Shown piece by piece: positions 1-8,779 of a DNA stretch of 62,475 nt. How positions within the stretch are numbered: the first letter of the stretch is position 1; each line of letters starts with the position of its first letter. The notes beneath the pieces are model-generated. The model saw only the letters and a list, made by a program, of their open reading frames with translations. It was not told where the DNA came from and did not search any database. Source of the DNA: Clostridia bacterium (GTDB lineage: Bacteria; Bacillota; Clostridia; Peptostreptococcales; Anaerovoracaceae); NCBI GenBank assembly GCA_902363595.1, contig CABJAP010000020.1:1-62475 (forward strand), read 5' to 3'. A program made the translations under genes and the position numbers.

Positions 1-121
1 AAATTTAAATGGTTTCATGGGGTTGCGAGAGGACTTTTGCATAGCATGGTGGACTGATTTTTTAATCCGCTATGCGCGAAATGATTGGTGGGGGCTTGGT
101 TTCGACTTTTTCAGTGGCCTC
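1..121 (+). repeat. Terminal inverted repeat, left copy
   Basis: These 121 bases are the exact reverse complement of positions 62353-62473; identity stops abruptly at 121/122. Short ORFs run through it but have no ribosome site. A contig that ends in the same sequence on both sides usually stops in a dispersed repeat that the assembler could not resolve; the length close to a de Bruijn k-mer fits this. I see no transposase and no internal copy. Confidence 0.9.
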
Positions 122-267
122 CTGCCAGACACAGATCGCGATGATTTGCACCCGACCTCGACTCCCGGCCTCTTTCCCCGAACCCCGAGCCTCCGAGAAC
201 AGGACGCTTCATTATGGTAAACCAAAATGGCGGCGCTACTGTCATAATAAGCTGCCCCTGGCAGCCT
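122..267. other. Short non-coding end of the thiamine operon
   Basis: No gene is visible here. On the minus strand, right after the thiD stop, the bases 251-265 form a 6-bp stem (GCTGCC/GGCAGC, 3-base loop) followed by TTATTAT, which may be a weak terminator of the thiamine operon. The rest is GC-rich filler without recognisable motifs. Confidence 0.4.
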
Positions 268-1047
268 TTACAGCTTATATACGTGATTGAGAGGACCAGG
301 TCCTTTTCCCAGATCCAGGCCGTCACGCAGCGCGCCTGAAAGATAAGCTTTCGCCTGCTCCACACTTTTGTTCAAAGAATGGCCGGCAGCCATATTACAG
401 GCGATAGCCGAAGACAGAGTACAGCCGGTGCCGTGGGTGTTGGGATTGTCGATCCGATCCTCTTCATACCAGAAAGCTGTTCCTTCTGCATAAAGGAGAT
501 CGGCGGCAGTCCCCGGCAAGTGGCCGCCTTTGATCAGAACTGCCATATGCAGATCATCAGCAATGCGCGCCGCTGCCTTCAGCATATCCGGTTTTCCTGC
601 GATGGAAAACCCACAGAGTACCTCTGCTTCGGGAATGTTGGGCGTTACCAGCGTTCCAAGGGGAAGGAGCTTTGCGATCAGAACTTCCACCGCATCCTCT
701 GAGAGAAGGCGGCTGCCGCTGGTGGAGATCATGACCGGGTCAATAACGATGTTTTGCGCCTGATATTCTTCCAGCTTTTCGCTGATAGCCTCAATGATCC
801 CGGCGGCGGAAACCATGCCGATTTTTACGGCGTCGGGAAGGATATCGGTAAAAATCGCATCCAGCTGCTGACGGACAAACTGCGGGTCAGCGTCCATGAT
901 CCCGTAGACACCGGTGGTATTTTGTGCAGTCAGCGATGTGATCGCGCTCATGGCATACATCTTGTGAGCAGTAATGGTTTTAATATCTGCCTGAATACCG
1001 GCTCCTCCGCTGCAATCGGAGCCGGCTATGGTCAATACTTTTTTCAT
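268..1047 (-). CDS. thiD: Bifunctional hydroxymethylpyrimidine/phosphomethylpyrimidine kinase ThiD
   Basis: ThiD phosphorylates HMP and then HMP-P to HMP-PP, the pyrimidine half of thiamine, in the cytoplasm. The protein (about 259 residues) opens with the ribokinase-fold sequence VLTIAGSDCSGGAGIQAD, has the conserved IDPVM block, and ends with NTHGTGCTLSSAIA, which carries the anion hole and catalytic aspartate region of this kinase family. I chose the ATG at 1045-1047, preceded by AGGAG, rather than a longer in-frame extension; it overlaps the thiE stop as ATGA, so the two are translationally coupled. It is the last gene of thiC-thiM-thiE-thiD. Full length; confident. Confidence 0.95.
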   Translation of the reverse strand: MKKVLTIAGSDCSGGAGIQADIKTITAHKMYAMSAITSLTAQNTTGVYGIMDADPQFVRQQLDAIFTDILPDAVKIGMVSAAGIIEAISEKLEEYQAQNIVIDPVMISTSGSRLLSEDAVEVLIAKLLPLGTLVTPNIPEAEVLCGFSIAGKPDMLKAAARIADDLHMAVLIKGGHLPGTAADLLYAEGTAFWYEEDRIDNPNTHGTGCTLSSAIACNMAAGHSLNKSVEQAKAYLSGALRDGLDLGKGPGPLNHVYKL

Positions 1048-1685
1048 TTTGCGATCATCTCCTGCGACAGCCTGCGAAGATCTCTGCAAGTCTGTTTAAT
1101 ATCCGAGCTGGCAAAAATAGCCGAAACCACAGCCACGCCGTCGATTCCCGTTCCCGAGAGCCTGCGAATATTTTCCCTGGTGATGCCGCCGATGGCACAG
1201 ATGGGAATGGAAACTGCCTGGCGAATAGCTTTTACTGTATCATGGCTGACCGGATTGGCATCTTTTTTTGTAGAAGTATCAAAGACAGCTCCCACGCCCA
1301 GATAGTCGGCGCCGTTTTTTTCCGCCAGAACGGCCTGCTCCACAGTCTGAGCGGAAACGCCCAGGATCCGGTCATCTCCGATCAATTCCCGAACTGCGCC
1401 GGCCTGCATATCATGCTGACCCACATGAACGCCGTCAGCGCCGCATTTGACGGCAAGCGGCGCATTATCGTTGATAATAAAGGGAACGTGATACTGATGG
1501 CACAAGGTTTTTATTTTTACCGCTTCATCCAAAAAAGCATCCTCCGGCAGATCCTTTTCCCGCAGCTGCACACAAGTGACGCCGCCTTTGAGAGCCGCCT
1601 CCACCTGCTCATAGAGCGTTTGGCGGCCGGTCCAGGAGCGGTCGGTTACCGCATACAGGAGCATGGTTTTTTTATCGCACTTCAT
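1044..1685 (-). CDS. thiE: Thiamine-phosphate synthase ThiE
   Basis: ThiE joins HMP-PP and hydroxyethylthiazole phosphate to thiamine phosphate. The protein (about 213 residues) has the TIM-barrel signatures of the family: VTCVQLREKD, PFIINDNAPLAVKCGADGVHVGQHD, and GADYLGVGAVFDTSTK, and the phosphate-binding ICAIGGI followed by GIDGVAVVSAI. The ATG at 1685 follows AAGGGG by 8 bases and is preferred over an upstream GTG. It overlaps thiM by 14 bases and thiD by 4 bases, so it is firmly inside the operon. Confidence 0.95.
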   Translation of the reverse strand: MKCDKKTMLLYAVTDRSWTGRQTLYEQVEAALKGGVTCVQLREKDLPEDAFLDEAVKIKTLCHQYHVPFIINDNAPLAVKCGADGVHVGQHDMQAGAVRELIGDDRILGVSAQTVEQAVLAEKNGADYLGVGAVFDTSTKKDANPVSHDTVKAIRQAVSIPICAIGGITRENIRRLSGTGIDGVAVVSAIFASSDIKQTCRDLRRLSQEMIAK

Positions 1686-2493
1686 AGTTGGCACCCCTTT
1701 CTAACTCATCGCCGCTCAGGCAGTATACCGCATCGATGAGACGGCTGCGAAATGTACCGCTGCCTTCTCCTTCTTTCAGATGGGAATAGGCGATTTCGCC
1801 GCACAGACCCATGGCGCAGACGGCCGCCGCTGCCGCCGCAAGAGGCGTATCCCGATTGGCGGTCAGGTAAGCCGCCATCATGGCAGAGAGCATACAGCCG
1901 CTGCCAGTGATCCGGCTCAACATGGGATGACCGTTTCTGATAATGAAAGCTTGCTGCCGGTCGCAGACCAAATCAATGACCCCGGTGATGGTGATAACAG
2001 CGCCGGTCCGGGCAGAAAAATCCTGAGCAAAACGGATAGACTCATCCAGGTTGTCCTCGGTGATGGCATCGGCCAAATCGGCGTCAACTCCCCTGGTAGT
2101 GGCAGAACCCAGAGACAGAGCTTTGATCTCAGATACATTGCCGCGAATGGCAGTAAACGAGACTTGATCCAGCAGCTGTCCGGCCGTTTGGGTCCGCAGA
2201 GGTGAAGCCCCCGCGCCCACCGGATCCAGCAGCACCGGGCGGCCGCATTGATTGGCTTTCTTGCCTGCTGCCAGCATAGCCGGAATGGTGGATTGGTTCA
2301 AGGTTCCGATATTGATGTTCAATCCGCCGCAGATGGAGGTAATATCAGCGGCTTCCGCCGGATCGTCGGCCATAATGGGCGAACCGCCGCAGGCCAGCAG
2401 GATATTGGCGCAGTCGTTAACGGTTACATAGTTGGTAATATTATGTACAAGCGGCGCTTGGCTGCGTACATTTTCCAATTGTTCCTTTAGCAT
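1672..2493 (-). CDS. thiM: Hydroxyethylthiazole kinase ThiM
   Basis: ThiM phosphorylates the thiazole alcohol, allowing salvage of hydroxyethylthiazole. The 273-residue protein shows the family blocks VHNITNYVTVNDCANILLA near the N-terminus, LLDPVGAGAS in the middle, and the nucleotide-site RITGSGCMLSAMMAAYL near residue 195. No thiazole synthesis genes (thiG, thiH, thiS, thiF) occur in the window, so this operon makes the pyrimidine de novo and salvages the thiazole, unless those genes lie elsewhere. It starts 15 bases after the thiC stop. Confidence 0.95.
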   Translation of the reverse strand: MLKEQLENVRSQAPLVHNITNYVTVNDCANILLACGGSPIMADDPAEAADITSICGGLNINIGTLNQSTIPAMLAAGKKANQCGRPVLLDPVGAGASPLRTQTAGQLLDQVSFTAIRGNVSEIKALSLGSATTRGVDADLADAITEDNLDESIRFAQDFSARTGAVITITGVIDLVCDRQQAFIIRNGHPMLSRITGSGCMLSAMMAAYLTANRDTPLAAAAAAVCAMGLCGEIAYSHLKEGEGSGTFRSRLIDAVYCLSGDELERGANYEVR

Positions 2494-2508
2494 AAAGCAG
2501 CCCCTTTC

Positions 2509-3819
2509 CTATTCATCAAAGATGGAAACAAGTTCGCCATCCAGGATACGGTTCATATTTTTCACTGCGCAGAAGTTTCCGCACATGGTGCAGGTGTCCT
2601 CCTTTTCAGGAGAGGAGGAAGCGCGGTATTCTTTGGCCTTAACCGGATCGATGGCCAGGTCGAACATCTTGTCCCAATCCAGATCTTTTCTCGCCTGGCT
2701 CATTTGGTTGTCCCAATCCATAGCCCCGGGGATCCCTTTGGCAATGTCCGCAGAATGGGCGGCGATCCTGGCGGCAATGATTCCTTCTTTCACATCCTCC
2801 AGGGTGGGCAGCCGCAGGTGCTCCGCAGGAGTGACGTAACAGAGGAAAGCCGCGCCGCTGGCAGCTGCCAGCGCGCCTCCGATGGCAGAAGTGATGTGGT
2901 CATAGCCGGGAGCGACGTCGGTGACAATGGGCCCAAGCACATAGAAGGGCGCGCCATGGCACAATGTTTTTTGGATTTCCATATTGGCCGCGATTTGGTT
3001 CAGGGGCATGTGTCCGGGTCCCTCGATCATGATCTGCACATCCTTTTCCCAGGCCCGCAGGGTCAGCTCACCCAAGGCAATCAGCTCCTCGATCTGGCTG
3101 GCATCAGTACCGTCTGCCAGGCAGCCGGGCCTGCAGGCATCTCCCAGACTTAGGGTGATGTCGTACTCCCTGCAAATGTCCAAAAGCTCATCAAAACGTT
3201 CATAAAAGGGATTCTCCTTGCCGGTCATTTCCATCCAGGCAAAGATGATGGAGCCGCCCCGGGACACGATATTGGTCAGCCTCTTATTGCGCTTGAATTT
3301 ATGCGCGGTTTCTTTGTTGATGCCGCAGTGAATGGTCAGAAAATCTACGCCGTCTTCTGCGTGCATACGGGCAATATCCAGCCACTCTTCAGTAGTGATC
3401 TCAATGAGAGGCTTATGATAATAGACCACGGCATCGTAAATGGGAACCGTTCCAATCATAGCCGGGCACGTTTCCGTCAAGCGGCGGCGGAACTTACGGG
3501 TATCCCCATAGGAACTCAGGTCCATGATCGCTTCTGCGCCCATGTCCACCGCGCTCTGTACTTTGGCTAATTCCATGTCCAGGTCGGTCATATCCCGGGA
3601 TGTTCCCAGATTGACATTAATCTTCGTTTTCAGAGAAGAACCCAATCCGCTGGGAGATATGGCTTTATGGCGCTTGTTGCAGGGGATAATGGCCTTGCCC
3701 TCACTCATCAGCTTCATCAGCTGCTCGGCGGGAATGCCCTCCTTTTCAGCGACAATTTCCATTTCTCTGGTGAGAATGCCCTTGCGTGCGGCATCCATCT
3801 GCGTCGTGTAATGTTTCAT
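2509..3819 (-). CDS. thiC: Phosphomethylpyrimidine synthase ThiC
   Basis: ThiC is a radical SAM enzyme that rearranges aminoimidazole ribotide to HMP-P. The 436-residue protein is of the shorter clostridial/thermophile type. It carries NVNLGTSRD and MTIHCGI-type TIM barrel blocks (here [15 protein letters not shown]), [11 protein letters not shown], and near the C-terminus the unusual CxxCxxxxC cluster motif [11 protein letters not shown] that binds the 4Fe-4S cluster. First gene of the operon, directly behind the TPP riboswitch and its terminator, with an AAAGGAAG ribosome site. Confidence 0.97.
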   Translation of the reverse strand: MKHYTTQMDAARKGILTREMEIVAEKEGIPAEQLMKLMSEGKAIIPCNKRHKAISPSGLGSSLKTKINVNLGTSRDMTDLDMELAKVQSAVDMGAEAIMDLSSYGDTRKFRRRLTETCPAMIGTVPIYDAVVYYHKPLIEITTEEWLDIARMHAEDGVDFLTIHCGINKETAHKFKRNKRLTNIVSRGGSIIFAWMEMTGKENPFYERFDELLDICREYDITLSLGDACRPGCLADGTDASQIEELIALGELTLRAWEKDVQIMIEGPGHMPLNQIAANMEIQKTLCHGAPFYVLGPIVTDVAPGYDHITSAIGGALAAASGAAFLCYVTPAEHLRLPTLEDVKEGIIAARIAAHSADIAKGIPGAMDWDNQMSQARKDLDWDKMFDLAIDPVKAKEYRASSSPEKEDTCTMCGNFCAVKNMNRILDGELVSIFDE

Positions 3820-3845
3820 ATTAACTTCCTTTCCTTTCAGGGCAA

Positions 3846-3881
3846 GAAAAAACGGAGAACCCTGACTTTGGTATTCTCCGT
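3846..3881 (-). terminator. Riboswitch-controlled intrinsic terminator of the thi operon
   Basis: On the minus strand an 8-bp stem ACGGAGAA/TTCTCCGT (3874-3881 with 3852-3859) is followed at once by six T. It lies between the TPP aptamer and the thiC ribosome site, the place expected for the expression platform of an attenuating riboswitch. Confidence 0.85.
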
Positions 3882-3894
3882 AATGAAAACATAA

Positions 3895-3988
3895 TCTTGC
3901 TTCTTCCTACGTTGGCATTACCCAAATCAGGTTTGAAGGGTCGAAGTTCGATTACTTCCTCTCAGCCTGCTTATACAAGCTCCCCTGA
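3895..3988 (-). ncRNA. TPP riboswitch (THI element)
   Basis: Read on the minus strand this has all conserved parts of the thi-box: GGGGAGC, then GCTGAGAGG, a hairpin AAGT..ACTT, GACCCTT, and the pyrophosphate/pyrimidine sensor core ACCTGATTTGGGTAAT with CCAACGTAGGAA. It precedes the terminator at 3846-3881 and thiC. Expected role: TPP binding lets the terminator form and switches the operon off. Confidence 0.97.
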
Positions 3989-3989
3989 A

Positions 3990-4030
3990 ATATTGTCTGT
4001 ATTATAATACAGACAATATGCGCATGCCAA
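3990..4030 (-). promoter_or_regulatory. thi operon promoter with a perfect 30-bp palindrome on the -10
   Basis: On the minus strand TTGGCA (4025-4030) and TATAAT (4001-4006) are 18 bases apart, placing transcription start just before the riboswitch. Bases 3990-4019 are a perfect palindrome whose arms are ATATTGTCTGTA and TACAGACAATAT around TTATAA, so the -10 box sits in its centre. This is the geometry of a repressor operator, in addition to the riboswitch. Confidence 0.65.
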
Positions 4031-4121
4031 TCCGTTTGTCTGTTTACTGTAAAATTTTATATTGACAAGATTGGACGCATTATGACGGATAGTTCATCTA
4101 TTATACACGAATCGATCCCAT

Positions 4122-5543
4122 TTATGAGATGATTTCCGTGTGGGCTCTGCCTCCTTTTACTAAAAATGCAGCGATGAAAACTAAAATAAGAGTTGCCGCA
4201 GACATTGCCAAAAAGGTCATATTTAGTCCATGTATAGCGGCATTTTCTCCATAGCGATCGATCGAATGATTGGTTACCATGGTCATTATTCCTACAAAAA
4301 CAGCAGTTCCGATGGCTCCGGAAATTGTCCGCAAAGAGTTTACTAATGCTGTCCCGTGGGCTGTCAGCTCCGGCTGAATACCGCTGATCCCCCAAGTAAC
4401 CAGAGGCATCATCAAACAGCCGATTGCGGCGCATCGCATCATATTATAAAAAGATGCGATCCAAATAGACATTTCCTTTGTAATAAAGAACATCCCAATA
4501 TTGCTGAGCAGCATACAAAACGCTCCTGCCACAAATAACTTTTTCATGCCGATCCGGTCATAAATGATGCCGGCAAAAGGACTGATCGCAGCCATTACTA
4601 GAGAACCGGGCAGAGTTACTAGGCCGGAGGTCGTCACGGAATAACCCATAATCGACTGCACATAAAGGGGAATAATAATCGATGATCCCATCATTACCAG
4701 ATAGAGCAACATACTTCCCAATACACTTAAGGCATATTGTTTCTGTTTTAAAATCCTCAGCTCTAAAAAAGGCTCTTTTATATGAAGCTGCCGGTAAACA
4801 AAAAAGGCTGCGGAAATGATCCCAATGACCAGCGGCATGTAGGTTTGCGCGGCTGTAGGGCTGCGGCTGCCTATATTGCCAATCCCCAGAGTAATGCCTC
4901 CAAAAGCCAAAGCGCTGAGAACAAAGGAGAATCCATCAAATTTTCGCTTCATAGTAGCAAGAACATTATCAAAAACGCCGATTGCAAAAATCAGAGAGAT
5001 CAGCATAATACCGATTGAGATGTAAAAGATCATTCTCCATCCGAAAGAATCAACTAAAATTCCCGCCAACGTAGGTGAAATTACTGGTGCCGCACCGATC
5101 GACAGGCCATATAAGCCCATGATAGTACCCCTTTTCTCCGGCGGATAAATGGTCAGAAGGATTACCTGTGACATAGACAGAAGTATCCCGTTTCCGCAGG
5201 CTTGGAGGACCCTCCCCAACATCATAATAGGAAACCAGCGGGCAATCACACAACAAGTCAAACCGGCAATAAAGAATAGTATCCCCAGTAAATACAGTCT
5301 TTTCGTCGGAAATCTGGTAATCAGAAAGGCTGTCAAAGGCATCATAATTCCCATAGCCAAGGAGTATCCGCTTGTCAGCCACTGGCCTGTAGTTACACTG
5401 ATGTGAAAGTCGGCCATAATCGGAGGAAGGGCGGTTGTTAGGGCCGTAGCAAGCATAGAAGAGGCAATGCATGTTATTAAAATATCCACAAAAATCAGCG
5501 TGCGTTTTTTGTTTGTAAGGATTGTATGATTACTCATGACCAT
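4122..5543 (-). CDS. MFS drug/multi-solute exporter, DHA2-like
   Basis: A membrane transporter of 473 residues with about 14 hydrophobic segments, the layout of the DHA2 drug:proton antiporters (EmrB/QacA-like). Visible signs are the loop 2-3 region LITRFPTKRLYLLG, the motif GRVLQACGNGILLSMSQ in TM4, and the antiporter block GLYGLSIGAAPVISPTLAGILVDSFGWRMIFY typical of motif C plus the following WRWIF-type sequence. It overlaps the upstream MarR gene by 14 bases, so the two are one transcription unit, and the MarR protein probably represses both until an unknown compound is sensed. The substrate cannot be read from sequence. A second in-frame ATG two codons later is possible. Confidence 0.85.
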   Translation of the reverse strand: MVMSNHTILTNKKRTLIFVDILITCIASSMLATALTTALPPIMADFHISVTTGQWLTSGYSLAMGIMMPLTAFLITRFPTKRLYLLGILFFIAGLTCCVIARWFPIMMLGRVLQACGNGILLSMSQVILLTIYPPEKRGTIMGLYGLSIGAAPVISPTLAGILVDSFGWRMIFYISIGIMLISLIFAIGVFDNVLATMKRKFDGFSFVLSALAFGGITLGIGNIGSRSPTAAQTYMPLVIGIISAAFFVYRQLHIKEPFLELRILKQKQYALSVLGSMLLYLVMMGSSIIIPLYVQSIMGYSVTTSGLVTLPGSLVMAAISPFAGIIYDRIGMKKLFVAGAFCMLLSNIGMFFITKEMSIWIASFYNMMRCAAIGCLMMPLVTWGISGIQPELTAHGTALVNSLRTISGAIGTAVFVGIMTMVTNHSIDRYGENAAIHGLNMTFLAMSAATLILVFIAAFLVKGGRAHTEIIS

Positions 5544-5961
5544 TCCCTCGGTTATAATAGTCTTGCAATTTCAGCAGAATTTTATAAAATTGATTTTTTT
5601 CTTCCTCAGACAGAACCGTTAACATGCTGTTTAGCGACTCTTCTCGTTTTTTGCGATAGTACGCTATTTGTTTGTTACCGGATTCAGTCAATGAAATGAG
5701 AAAGCTCCGTTTATCTTCCTGAGAGGGTATTCGGGCGATATACCCTTTTTTTTCCAATTTGGAGAGCAGTTCACTTAAGGAAGCGGGTCGGATTTTTAAA
5801 GCATCCGACAGCTTCTTTTGATTGATTGTTCCAATATAATCTAAAAGCAGCATGCAGCGCCATTGTCCAATATAGTAACGATGGTCATTGTCAGTAATAT
5901 GTTTGCTTAGTTTTGCCACATAAAAAAAGAGCTCGATAATTTCCTTATCATTTGGTTTCAA
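5530..5961 (-). CDS. MarR-family transcriptional regulator
   Basis: A 143-residue winged-helix protein. The recognition region is roughly residues 52-90 (INQKKLSDALKIRPASLSELLSKLEKKGYIAR), followed by the wing IPSQEDKRSFLISLTESG, the DxRxxxLxLT signature of MarR proteins. It is the first gene of the unit with the DHA2-like exporter and has a good promoter plus a 12-bp palindrome right behind the -10 box (6001-6047), pointing to autorepression relieved by a ligand. Confidence 0.9.
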   Translation of the reverse strand: MKPNDKEIIELFFYVAKLSKHITDNDHRYYIGQWRCMLLLDYIGTINQKKLSDALKIRPASLSELLSKLEKKGYIARIPSQEDKRSFLISLTESGNKQIAYYRKKREESLNSMLTVLSEEEKNQFYKILLKLQDYYNRGNGHE

Positions 5962-6000
5962 AAATAATCCCTCGTTTCTTGTTTCGACTTACAATCCATT

Positions 6001-6047
6001 TAATTAGGTACCTAACTATTATAATAACAAAGCACTGCTTTTGTCAA
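6001..6047 (-). promoter_or_regulatory. Promoter and probable MarR operator
   Basis: On the minus strand TTGACA (6042-6047) and TATAAT (6018-6023) are 18 bases apart. Immediately downstream lies TAGTTAGGTACCTAATTA (6001-6018) with the perfect palindrome TTAGGTACCTAA, a typical MarR-type site. A repressor bound there would block transcription of marR and the exporter. Confidence 0.75.
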
Positions 6048-6072
6048 ACAAAATTTGTTTTTTGAGTGCATT

Positions 6073-6117
6073 AAAAAGCTGCCTGGCGGATCCGGTCAAT
6101 CGGACGAGGCAGCTTTT
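6073..6117 (-). terminator. Intrinsic terminator after the aldehyde oxidoreductase unit
   Basis: An 11-bp stem AAAAGCTGCCT/AGGCAGCTTTT (6074-6084 and 6107-6117). Read on the minus strand the stem ends in CTTTTTAA, so it terminates the 8780-6224 transcript just before the MarR promoter region. Confidence 0.8.
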
Positions 6118-6223
6118 GCTATCGTATAGAAAATATCGAATACTTGGCATTTCCAATACTTCGAAAGACTTCACCTTGTGAAGATGAGCGTGAAGCACGT
6201 ATAACGTTTGTGAGGAAACCGTT

Positions 6224-6418
6224 TTATTTTTCTTCCAAAGATTTTTCCAGCTGTGCCATTTTTCCTTTAGCCAAATCTTCAGGGATAAAGACTTGACCGC
6301 ACTGAGGACAGCGCAGCACTTTATGACGAAATTTTTTGTCCAGATAAGTGAACTGCGTATCGATTTCCGCAAGTCCGCACTTACATTTATTGCAGATCAG
6401 TGTCTTGTTTGATGCCAT
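6224..6418 (-). CDS. Small Cys4 redox protein (DVU_1557-like)
   Basis: A 64-residue protein with two CxxC-type pairs: CNKCKCG at the N-terminus and RCPQCGQVF in the middle, a rubredoxin- or zinc-ribbon-like arrangement. It resembles the small redox protein that accompanies aldehyde oxidoreductases in Desulfovibrio-type loci; this link is from memory of that family. It overlaps the end of the dicluster oxidoreductase gene by 32 bases and is the last gene of the leftward unit. Likely an electron carrier or metal-site protein for the oxidoreductase; the actual partner is unknown. Confidence 0.65.
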   Translation of the reverse strand: MASNKTLICNKCKCGLAEIDTQFTYLDKKFRHKVLRCPQCGQVFIPEDLAKGKMAQLEKSLEEK

Positions 6419-8690
6419 TCCAGACCGCCTCCAATTCTATCTTTGTTCTATGGGCATAAGCATTGACCAGCTCGAACCGTCCGTCCGCCTTGCTGAGCAC
6501 TTTGTATTCCACCCAATAGGTCATATAGCCGATCACACAGTAGCCGGACAAGGTGCCGGTCTCCTCGTTGAGAATAGTCCGGTTATGGCGCTGGCAAAAA
6601 TCGATGGTGTGGAGGATTTGTTCTTCCAGGATCCGTTCCTTATCCAGCTTGGCTTTCACTTCATCGGACATTTCTACGGCAATCGGGTATTCTGTTTGCT
6701 TGATTTCCATTTCTTCCTCCCAGAAAAATCCCAAAAGTGTCTTTTTCAGGAGCCTTCTGTTTTCCTGGCGCTCAGTTACGGTCGGCAGATGCTGCTGGCC
6801 GTCGCCTTCGCCAAAGAGCAGTTCTAGAATGTGATGGGCCGGTTTGCCTTGCTTGAGGAAAATATCGCGGCAGTTGATACAATAAGTGATATAAGGTGTC
6901 TGACTTTCGGCAATTCGCTTTTTTGCAACAAACTCGGCATACTCCGGGTTAGCGATTGCTCCGTGACCGCCATAGCCGCAGCACGTGTAATATTCATTGT
7001 TGTCCGGTAAAGGCTCCAGCGTTACGCCAATATCCTCAGCCAGTTCCCGCACGGTCCGGCGAACGTCTTCCTCATTGCGGGCAGAGCAGGGATCAAAGAT
7101 GCAAAAGGTCTGTTCGCAGCAGCCGCCGCTGATCTCCCATTCCTGCAAAATCTCAAACAGAGAAATGACCGGTATTTCCGGAAGATATTCTTTAAAATGC
7201 TTCAGGCAGGTCATACAGCCCATAATCATGGTCGGCTCTCCCAGACTTCGCCACTGGTCTCTGATTTCCTCAAGGCCCAGGTCGAATTTGGCCCGGTCGC
7301 CGGCCCAAAGCTGGGGAACTCCGCAGCAGCGGAGGAACATGGCCGTATCCGGATGCTGGTTGAGCAGAGAATCGTAAATTTTAACGATCAGCTCCGGCTC
7401 CGACGCGCCCAGCTGACAACCGGGGAATAGGGCATACCCGCATTTGCTGCTGCCTTTGGGTGGACGGACCAGACTGGATTCTTCGCTGTCAGCCTGCGCC
7501 ATATCCCGAAGCCAGAAATCGTGGTAAGGCCAGGGCATTTTTCCCTGATTGTGCATTTTCTGCCGCCCGGCCAGGAAAAGGCCGTCCAGATCAATATCCT
7601 CCGGACAGATTTCTTTACAGATTCCACATTGATTGCACATGGACATGAGCCTCCTGGCGGGAGTGGCCTTCAGTTCGCTCTTACCCTCCAGAGTGGTGGC
7701 AATGATTTCATCCTTGACACGAACCGGCCCCTTACTGGAAAATTCCAACAGATCGCAGTGGTCTTTGCAGGCCCGGCACTGACATTCCACGCAGCGGGCT
7801 GCTTCCTCCATGGCCTCTTCCTTTGTATAATGACCATCGGCTGCAGCCACAGCCTCCGATGTGCCTTCAATTTGAACCAGCCCCTGGCACATGCGGGTCC
7901 GCTTACTTTCCCTGGGGTAGTACAGGCTGCCGGTTTTTAGGTAATTGTCAATGACCGTTCCCATAGCCAGGCCGCCGGACAGAGCGTGGAGGGGAGAATC
8001 GCCGATCAATTCGCCGCCTGCAAAATATCCGGTTCCGCCCTGCTCCATACAGAAGGGGTCGCCGGAAGCACTGCGGGCGTCCAGAAGCCCAAAGTCAGGA
8101 CCATCTTTGCCAGTAGCGATAAAAACAGCATCAAAGTTTCCATCCTTTAAATCAGAAAGGGCCCGAATCTCCTTGTTAAAATGAATATGATATTCCTGAT
8201 GGGCCAGCTGTTCATCAAAATCCTTCATAAATACTTCCGGATTCATGGTATCGTGCAGATGGCCGCCGATGCGATCGCTCTTTTCAAAGACCTCCAGCGT
8301 ATATTTCTTGGTAGAAAGTCGAAGCAGCGCCGCCATTCCGCAAAGTCCGGCGCCGACAATGGCGATCCGCTCTTTTTTCATCGGGATGTTATAGTCGGTA
8401 GCCGAGGTGTCTCTGGCAAATTCTATGGCCGCCTTTTCCAAAAGCGACAGCTCAATGGCGCCCCCGCAGTCTTTCCGCGGGCAAGCTTTTTTGCATGGTT
8501 CATCACATAAAAAATTTGCGATGCGGGGGAACCCGGTTGCATTGCGATATACTTTAAATGCCGCCTTAAAAGCGCCCCGCCGCGCCTTTTCTATAAAATT
8601 TAAAATCTCCATATCAAATGGGCAGTCGCCCACACAATAGGGGATCTCCTTTTCCATACAGTCGTCAAAGTTTTTTAGATATCTTTTCAT
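6387..8690 (-). CDS. FAD-dependent pyridine nucleotide-disulfide oxidoreductase with dicluster and CCG domains
   Basis: A multi-domain electron-transfer protein of about 767 residues. Order: an N-terminal Cys-rich region (CVGDCPF, CDEPCKKACPRKDC) like the FeS adaptor of GltD/NfnB proteins; an FAD-binding Rossmann fold with IAIVGAGLCGMAALLRL near residue 110; two 4Fe-4S motifs (CVECQCRACKDHC and CNQCGICKEICPEDI); and HdrD/GlpC-like CCG domains (RCCGVPQLW and YTCCGYGGHG). The C-terminal 100 residues match nothing I recognise. It follows the aldehyde oxidoreductase gene by about 90 bases with a hairpin between. Probable job: carry electrons from the molybdoenzyme to an unknown acceptor. Start chosen at MKRYLKN, with GGAGAG nine bases upstream. 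Confidence 0.8.
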   Translation of the reverse strand: MKRYLKNFDDCMEKEIPYCVGDCPFDMEILNFIEKARRGAFKAAFKVYRNATGFPRIANFLCDEPCKKACPRKDCGGAIELSLLEKAAIEFARDTSATDYNIPMKKERIAIVGAGLCGMAALLRLSTKKYTLEVFEKSDRIGGHLHDTMNPEVFMKDFDEQLAHQEYHIHFNKEIRALSDLKDGNFDAVFIATGKDGPDFGLLDARSASGDPFCMEQGGTGYFAGGELIGDSPLHALSGGLAMGTVIDNYLKTGSLYYPRESKRTRMCQGLVQIEGTSEAVAAADGHYTKEEAMEEAARCVECQCRACKDHCDLLEFSSKGPVRVKDEIIATTLEGKSELKATPARRLMSMCNQCGICKEICPEDIDLDGLFLAGRQKMHNQGKMPWPYHDFWLRDMAQADSEESSLVRPPKGSSKCGYALFPGCQLGASEPELIVKIYDSLLNQHPDTAMFLRCCGVPQLWAGDRAKFDLGLEEIRDQWRSLGEPTMIMGCMTCLKHFKEYLPEIPVISLFEILQEWEISGGCCEQTFCIFDPCSARNEEDVRRTVRELAEDIGVTLEPLPDNNEYYTCCGYGGHGAIANPEYAEFVAKKRIAESQTPYITYCINCRDIFLKQGKPAHHILELLFGEGDGQQHLPTVTERQENRRLLKKTLLGFFWEEEMEIKQTEYPIAVEMSDEVKAKLDKERILEEQILHTIDFCQRHNRTILNEETGTLSGYCVIGYMTYWVEYKVLSKADGRFELVNAYAHRTKIELEAVWNGIKQDTDLQ

Positions 8691-8713
8691 AAGTATCATC
8701 TCTCCATACAAGT

Positions 8714-8741
8714 ATCGGCTTAAGGTAACCCCTAAGCCGAT
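8714..8741 (-). other. Intercistronic hairpin between oxidoreductase genes
   Basis: A 9-bp inverted repeat ATCGGCTTA/TAAGCCGAT lies between the aldehyde oxidoreductase stop and the dicluster oxidoreductase start. There is no T-run behind it on the minus strand, so it looks more like an mRNA-stabilising or processing hairpin than a terminator. Confidence 0.5.
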
Positions 8742-8779
8742 AAGATTGTATCATTGTTTTGTTGTTTTTATCAAGTGGT

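Noticed and set aside
17..220. Small frame inside the left terminal repeat
   Set aside because: Equal copies lie in the right repeat; no start signal, and the reading is broken after the repeat ends.
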